From Triparma columacea (lineage: Eukaryota; Sar; Bolidophyceae; Parmales; Triparmaceae), in NCBI GenBank assembly GCA_030267965.1, contig BRYA01000373.1:1-12041 (forward strand): a DNA stretch of 12,041 bases, in the 5' to 3' direction. Below the pieces are notes generated by a model. It searched no databases. It saw only the letters and a program-made list of their open reading frames with translations, and was not told the origin of the DNA. Below, piece after piece: positions 1 through 6,800 of the stretch (position 1 is the stretch's first letter; the number at the start of each line of letters is the position of its first letter). A program made the translations under genes and the position numbers.

Positions 1-72
1 ACTCACTACACACCCTTTACTCACTACACACCCTTTACTCTCTACACACCCTTTACTCACTACACACCTTTT
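1..72. repeat. 18-bp tandem repeat, four copies
   Basis: The unit actcactacacacccttt occurs four times in a row: copies 1 and 2 are identical, copy 3 has one change (actctc for actcac) and copy 4 has one change near its end. The array starts at the window edge, so it probably continues to the left. Its composition matches the G-poor tract around it. Confidence 0.9.
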
Positions 73-157
73 CACTACCAGATGAAAAAGTAACGGTTAT
101 CGTATCCCAAACACTTTACTTTCACACACACATACTCTTACACACACTTTACCTTCA

Positions 158-515
158 CACACACCATTACATTTTACACCCTCCTCCTTTCTACTCCCAC
201 TTTTAACTCTTCCAACTTCTCTCCATAACTACACTCACCTCCTTTTATTTATCTTCATACACATCTACTACCTTTACACACAACTTTCCATCTTATACCC
301 TCCTCATTTTTTCTTTTCCTTACCTTCTCTCACTCCTCTCTAAAAATACACTCAACCTTCTTTAACTCATCTTCATACACATCTACTTCATTTACACACA
401 TCATTCCACCTTACACCCTCCACTCTTCTACCCTCACTCTTTAATTCCTCTTTCTTCTCTCCACAACCACACTCATACTCCTTTAATTTATCCCCATACA
501 CATCCACTACACTTC
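158..515. repeat. degenerate ~119-bp tandem repeat, three copies
   Basis: The landmark cttcatacacatctact occurs at 253 and 371, and a variant (ccccatacacatccact) at 492, giving spacings of 118 and 121. A second landmark of the type ttacaccctcc recurs near 174, 294 and 412 with the same spacing. The units are diverged by many A/C/T substitutions and small indels but remain free of G. They look like an old satellite-like array. I see no inverted repeats, terminal motifs or coding potential. Confidence 0.65.
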
Positions 516-519
516 CATT

Positions 520-800
520 ATACTCACAAACCACTATAACACTTCAACAAATTTTCCAAACTCCATACATATTTATAACACTACCAAAACACTCACAAAC
601 CACTATAATACTGCCACAGCTCTCCAAAATTGCATACACATCTACTACACATCCTCAATACTCACTAACAACTTTAACACTTTCTCCTTTATCTTCTACA
701 CTTCCTCAATACTCACAAACACTTTAACACTCCCACAATACATCTACTACACTTTCAAAATACTCACAAATCACTATAACACTCCTACAATACTCAACAT
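520..800. repeat. degenerate repeat family with core actcacaaaccactataac
   Basis: The core actcacaaaccactataac appears near 522, nearly intact near 591 (ending ataat), and as actcacaaatcactataac near 762. Shorter relatives (actcacaaacactttaac; actcactaacaactttaac) lie near 711 and 660. Spacing is irregular (about 50-70 bp), so this is a degenerate interspersed family rather than a clean tandem array. It shares words such as acatctactaca with the ~119-bp repeat to its left and may derive from it. Confidence 0.5.
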
Positions 801-878
801 ACACAAAAACACTTACGCAATAGTCAAAACTATACAAAATCAAATCAACTTCTTCTACAAATGTTGCTGCCCCTTTAG

Positions 879-3800
879 TTACTCCCCATCCTCATCCTCA
901 TCTTCAATTGGCACAACTCTGCTTTCTTTATATTTGCCACCTCCTACCCCTACCATATCTCCACCATCAGCGCCTCCAACACTTGCTCTCCTAATACTCA
1001 ATCTCAAAGCACCTGCTAGACCACCCTCAGCTTCAGCATCAACACTTGCTCGTCTTACACTCTCTCTCCTTCTAGCATCTCCAGATTCTGGAATGTATTC
1101 AACTGGCACTCTAGCTCTCATTGCTTCATCAAACCAACCTGGCTTGTCCTCCTCCCATCTTACCCAATTGGCCTCTACCCAAGCTTTCACTTCCTCTTCA
1201 ATTGCCTTCCAATGATGCTTTGAGTACTTAAATGTGTACTTTGCTTTGACAGCATCTGAACCCTCTCTGAAATTCTTTATTGTTAAGTCCTTACCCTTTT
1301 GCAAGCTGTAGAAGGTATTCAAATATTTTTTCTCAATGTTAAAGAAAAATACTGCAAACAAAAAGATCGTACATGGTATAAATATACCAACTACTGTCCA
1401 TGCAAAGCTAACCACCTCTTCTGCAAGATCTCTCCTTTTAGCTACTAATATAGCTATTGGAAGACTTCCCATTGTTAACACAAATCCAAACATCCAATAC
1501 ATTCCTCCAACCTCATTGGGGTGCCTGAACTGCACAATTGATGTAAAGTCTGTGACTACCTTCACCAGCACTCTAGCTACAATACTACTTACTATTTCTA
1601 CATTGCCTCCTGCAGGAACCCAATACCAAAAGTCTCCTCTTAAGACTTTCACCAACAAGTATAGACCAAGGTCGGCCACAACATAGAGAGAGACCCATTT
1701 ACCATCAAGTATCCCTAACATGACTATTGTCATGCACCTTATCACAAGTATACCTGCACTAAAGAACATCATTGAAAAAAATATGATAAATCTCTTTGTG
1801 GGATTTGCAGGCACATACCCATAGAAGTCAGGCACTTGCTCTCTTCTCACTGGGTCAGTGTCATAGTCATAACTGATGGTTGCTGATGCAAAGCCTGCTG
1901 TCAGTGCTGAAACTGCAATTGAAAGCCATGCTGCCCTTGAAGCCTTTACTTCACTTGCTGCAACAGCCATGAGTTGAATTATAATGCCTGGTATGGCTTC
2001 AGCAAACATCTCGATCACTTTCATATAAGTTAACTCTGTCAAGGCATCAGCTGCTTGACCAGCCTCTTGTTTTTGTCCCTTTGCAACCCTATAAGCATCA
2101 ACAGCAGGTTTAAAGCCGATCAAAATAGGAAAACATTCCCTTAAGACCCTTTTCGCCCCCAACTTTCTGTTCTTTCCCCAAACCAAAAGCGTTTGAATCC
2201 CCATTGAAGCGGCCAAACTTGCAAGAGAAGCCTTAAAGTAACCATCCTTACCTCCACTCGAAAACATGTATGTCACATACACATCAGTCAGCAAATCAGC
2301 AATACTAGTGATAGCACCAACAGTCACCCTTGCCTTCAACCCCCAAGGCACTTCCTCCAACAGCCTGTAGCTAATTGTCTCAAGCATAGGTCTGAACCAC
2401 TCATACTCCTCATCAAGATCCTGTAGTGCAGGGAAATTTAAGATGAAGGCATCAACTGCAGCAACTGGCTGAGTATTAATAGCCAAACTCCTAGCTAGAG
2501 ACTCTCCAATCTCTCTCCCCTCCTTCTTCCCTACCTCTCCAGCCTTCCCCTTGACATTCCTCAGCCCATGCATTCTATTTTTCACAATAGCTGCAAGCAT
2601 TGGTATGACAAACTCGTACTTTTGAGCCACATCACTCAATATATCGTCATTTATGACAAATTTTCTGACAGCATGTTCTTTTGTCATTGTCTTCTTTCTT
2701 GACTTAGCTGCATGTAACAGTTGTCTACCTAGCTCTTGTCCTATATGTTTAGGATCTGAGATATCTTGTAAGTTGTCTCTAAAGACGGCTGGAGCTATTC
2801 TCACAACATATCCAATGCTTGCTTGTCCAATACTTGCAATCAAAGCACCTCCCACGCCATTTTCTCCATCAAGATCAGCACTTGCACGCCTGATGCTCTC
2901 CCTTTGTCTTGATGTAGCTGTAGGAATGTATTCCACAGGCACTCTTGATTGTGTTGCTTCATCAAACCACTTTGGCTTCTCCTCCTCCCATCTTACCCAA
3001 TTGGCCTCTACCCAAGCTTTCACGTCCTCTTCAATTGCTTTCCAATGATGCTTTGAGTACTTAAAAGTGTACTTTGCTTTAACATCATCAGTTCCCTCTC
3101 TGAAATTCTTTACTGTTAAGTCCTTACCCCTTTGCAAGCTGTAGAAGGTGCCCCAATATTTTTTCTCAATATTAAAAAAAAATACTGCAAGCAACACCAC
3201 TGTACATGGTATAAACATTCCAACTACTTTCCATGCAAACCTAATCACAATTTTTGCAACATCTTCCCTTTCAGCTACTAATATTGCCACTGGAAGACTT
3301 CCCATTGTCAATACAAGTCCAAACATCCAATACAACCCCCCGACCTCATTTGGGTGCCTAGTCTGCACAATTGATGTAAAGTCTGTCACCACTTTTGCCA
3401 ATACTCTTGCAATAATGCTCATCACAATCTCAGAATTTCCTCCTACAGGAATCCAATACCAAAAGTCTCCTCTAAAGATCTTTACCAACAAATACAGACC
3501 AAGATCAGCACCAACATAGAGAGATACCCATCTACCACCCAGTAGCCCTAACATTACTATTGTCATGCTCCTTATCACAAGCATGCTTGCACTGAAGAAC
3601 ATCATTGAAACAAATATGATAGATCTCTTAGTGGGACTTGCAGGCACATACCCATAAAAGTCAGGCACTTGCTCTCTCCTCACAGGGTCAGTGTCATAGT
3701 CATAGCTGATAGTTACAGATGCATAGCCCGTTGTCAGTGCTGAAACTGAAAGTGAGATCCAGGCTGCATCTGAAACATCTCCATCATTTGTTGCAATAGC

Positions 3801-6800
3801 CATAAGTTGGATAATTACTCCAGGTATAGCTTCTGCAAACATCTCAATACATTTCATGACACTCATCTCGTACATAGGGTCAACTGCAGCCCCAGCCTCT
3901 TGTTTTTCTCCCTTTGCAACCCTGTAAGCATCAACAGCAGGTTTAAATCCAATCAAAACAGGAAACCATTCCCTTAACACCCTCTTCATTCCCAACTTTT
4001 TGTTTTGACCCCATACAAAAAGCATCTGCATCCCAATTGAAACAATCAAACTTGCTAAAGATGCCTTAAAGTACCCATACTTCTTATCACTCCAAAACAT
4101 GTATGTCACATACACATCAGTAAGCAAATCAAATATGGATGTTACAGCACCAACAGTAACTCTAAAAGTCAAACCCCACGGAGCTGATTTCACGACACCC
4201 TTCCCTAACTCTACAAACATGCCCTCCATCCATGGAAACTCCTCAAACAGCTCCCCAACAGCCCTGTTTTGCAATCTCCACATATCTACCCCCGCCTTTA
4301 TCACCTTCCTGCTCTTCAAACAAGGCATCAAGTTGTTTCCAATCACCCTTGCCTCCTTCTCCTCCACACACTCAAGCTTGGTAGAAATTGAGCTGTTCGA
4401 GCTATACTTACAAAGCCTTGCCCTCTTCAGCAAAGTGACAAACCAAGGGTACTTCTTCACAACCTCTCTAAAAGCGACATTATTGTTGCAAACCTCCTCA
4501 ACATGTCTCTCTCTGTCCTTCCTTGAGTGTGCTCCTCCAAGTTGTCCTCCATCCCAAACCAAATCAGCACCCAAGGCCTCGCCAGCTTGCTTAGACATCT
4601 CCATTAAAGGGACAAGGTCAATAAAGTAGCGTTCTACTTCAGCAGCCTCGTCTAGGTGCCTCTCCAGACTTGATTTTGTTGCCTCAACACTTACAGAGCT
4701 ACCAAGCTCTACCTTGGTGACAAATTCTACCTTGGTTGTCTTCTCTCCCCTTTTTGTGAACATTATTGCGACTTCTTCAGATGCCCTTTGTGCAGTACTT
4801 CTCTTAGTGTTGCTCTCAGCATCACTTCTCTCCATATTCTCCATTATTGGCTCCATTGTAATTACAATAGTATTTTCATCCATCTTGTGCAGCTTCATCG
4901 CATTCCAGAACTCCCTATCTCTATTTTTGTCACCATGTTTTGACTCCAACTTTTGCCTTCTCATCACAACCACTTCCCATGCCCCCTTCTTCTCCTCAAA
5001 AACCCTCTCAACATCTCCTGTTGTTTCTTGATGGACTCTGCTCTCAAAGTCCCAGAAGTAGGCAGCAGCTTCTTCCAAACCAGCTCTAACTGTCACTGTT
5101 GTCTTTCCCCATCCCTTTCCCTTCTCTTCCACCATAATCCAGGTATCTGAAAGAGGGAATGCACCTTTAACTTTTTGTTTGCCTTCAACCTCTAGGAAAT
5201 TGGCATCAAATGTCTCAGTGGACATTTCTTTGATTTCACCTATTCCACTTATTATCTGGATCCTTGTTGAAGTGTCAATCTCTTTGCTTCTGTCAAACTT
5301 CTTCCTCAAGTCTGAGACTTGTGCAAGAAACCTTGGTGCAATCTTGTTCATGATGGAAGAGTAGAAAACACCACCAAGCTCTACCTTTGTTGTAAAAGTC
5401 ACTGATGTTTGTGGCACATCTCCAAGAGGGTCAAGCGGCTCAAATACCCATACTGTGTGTGCCTTCCCTAAAACATTCCCAGTCTTCACTGGAAAGTCTA
5501 CCTGAAGTCTGTCTGTATCTGCAACGTCAATGATAACTTTGCCATCATTTTGATTGAACCAAGTAACTTTACTCCGACCATCACGTGAAGCAAAACCAGG
5601 AATGCCAAGATTCCTCTTTGTTATGTAGTAGAGAGTGTGGGTATTAACATTTACTACCTTCATAGTTGTTATCCCATTCATTTTGGCTTTCTTCATTTCG
5701 TCTCTGCTGTTTAGACAGATTATTTCATTTGCTGCACACCTCTCAACACTCGCATCAACCACAGTAGTAGCAACTCCAGTGCAAAGACTTGCCCCATCAA
5801 CATGCACTAGCTTCATCTTGACCCTCTCATCAGGACTCTTCAGTTCATCAAAGTGTTCATCCTCCTTGCACTTCTCATGAAACTTCTTCCCTCTCTCAAT
5901 TGCATCCTCCTCCTCATCTGTATAATCTTGGTGTTCATTCTTGATAATGTTGGCAAGCGAGGCCAGTGCAGCTTTATCAATCTCTTCATCCCGCTTGAAG
6001 GAGTCCCTTAGTGTTGCGATCGTACTTAGTACTCGTGGAGTAGATTTGTTGACAATTTTGACTGGAATGTGCCCCCCTGTGTCCATGTATTGGGTCAATG
6101 TAAGTTTACACTGGAGAACACCATTATGGTCCCCAATATTCTTGGCAGTGAGAATGCCACTTGTTGTTGCCTGTACAAGCTTTCCTAGATTTCCCCCATA
6201 GTCTACCTGCTCTTTAGCTGGGACAAACGCTATAGACATGATGCCATCTTGGTGTCCCTTTTGCCATACATATCTCATCACAAATTCTCTTTTGTGAAAA
6301 GGGAAGGGAAGTTTCCTTACTGTTACAAACACCTTCTCATTTACCCTTCTCTCGCCCAACTTCCTTGTCTCCAGCCTTGCAGGGTTCCCCTCCTCTCTAT
6401 CCACTGCCATCCTCGCCCTGCTGCAGTACTCAAAGAACCAAGCAGCTGCTTCCTCAGCTGAGCAGTCGGCAACACACTCAGCTCTTCCAAAAGTGAGTGT
6501 CTTTTTTCCTTTCTTCTGCTGCTTGTACATGATCTCCATCTTCACTCCCTCGTAAGGTGACTCAAGAGGCCCCCACCCTTCTTCATCCTCCCCACCAAAG
6601 AGCTCCTCCAACTCCCCAAACACCTTCTTCTCGTCCTCCTCCAACTCAACCCCTTCCCTCATCCTCTCTACCAAGGCCCCCCTGACCTCAGCATCAACCT
6701 TCTTCCCATTCCTCCTGAACTTCTCCTGCAAACTGTTGGCCTTAATAAGCTGATTCTTTGCAAGGTAGTCAACTGCATTGTCTATCAATGTCTTATGAAT

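Larger units (their letters stand above)
1..870. other. G-depleted, gene-free repetitive tract
   Basis: No gene is visible here. The + strand is made almost entirely of A, C and T: by direct count there are only 11 G in positions 1-840, and none between 103 and 612. The few G cluster at 81-102 (an interruption containing aacggttatcg), at 613-632 and near 817-822. The tract is a mixture of degenerate repeats, listed separately. It lies just downstream of the stop codon of the giant minus-strand gene, so any read-through transcript or 3' UTR would be nearly free of C. The strand asymmetry ends where coding sequence begins, near 865-880. Confidence 0.9.

Noticed and set aside
1..800. CRISPR array or telomere
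   Set aside because: Repeats are degenerate, without uniform spacers, and no telomeric unit such as TTAGGG is present.
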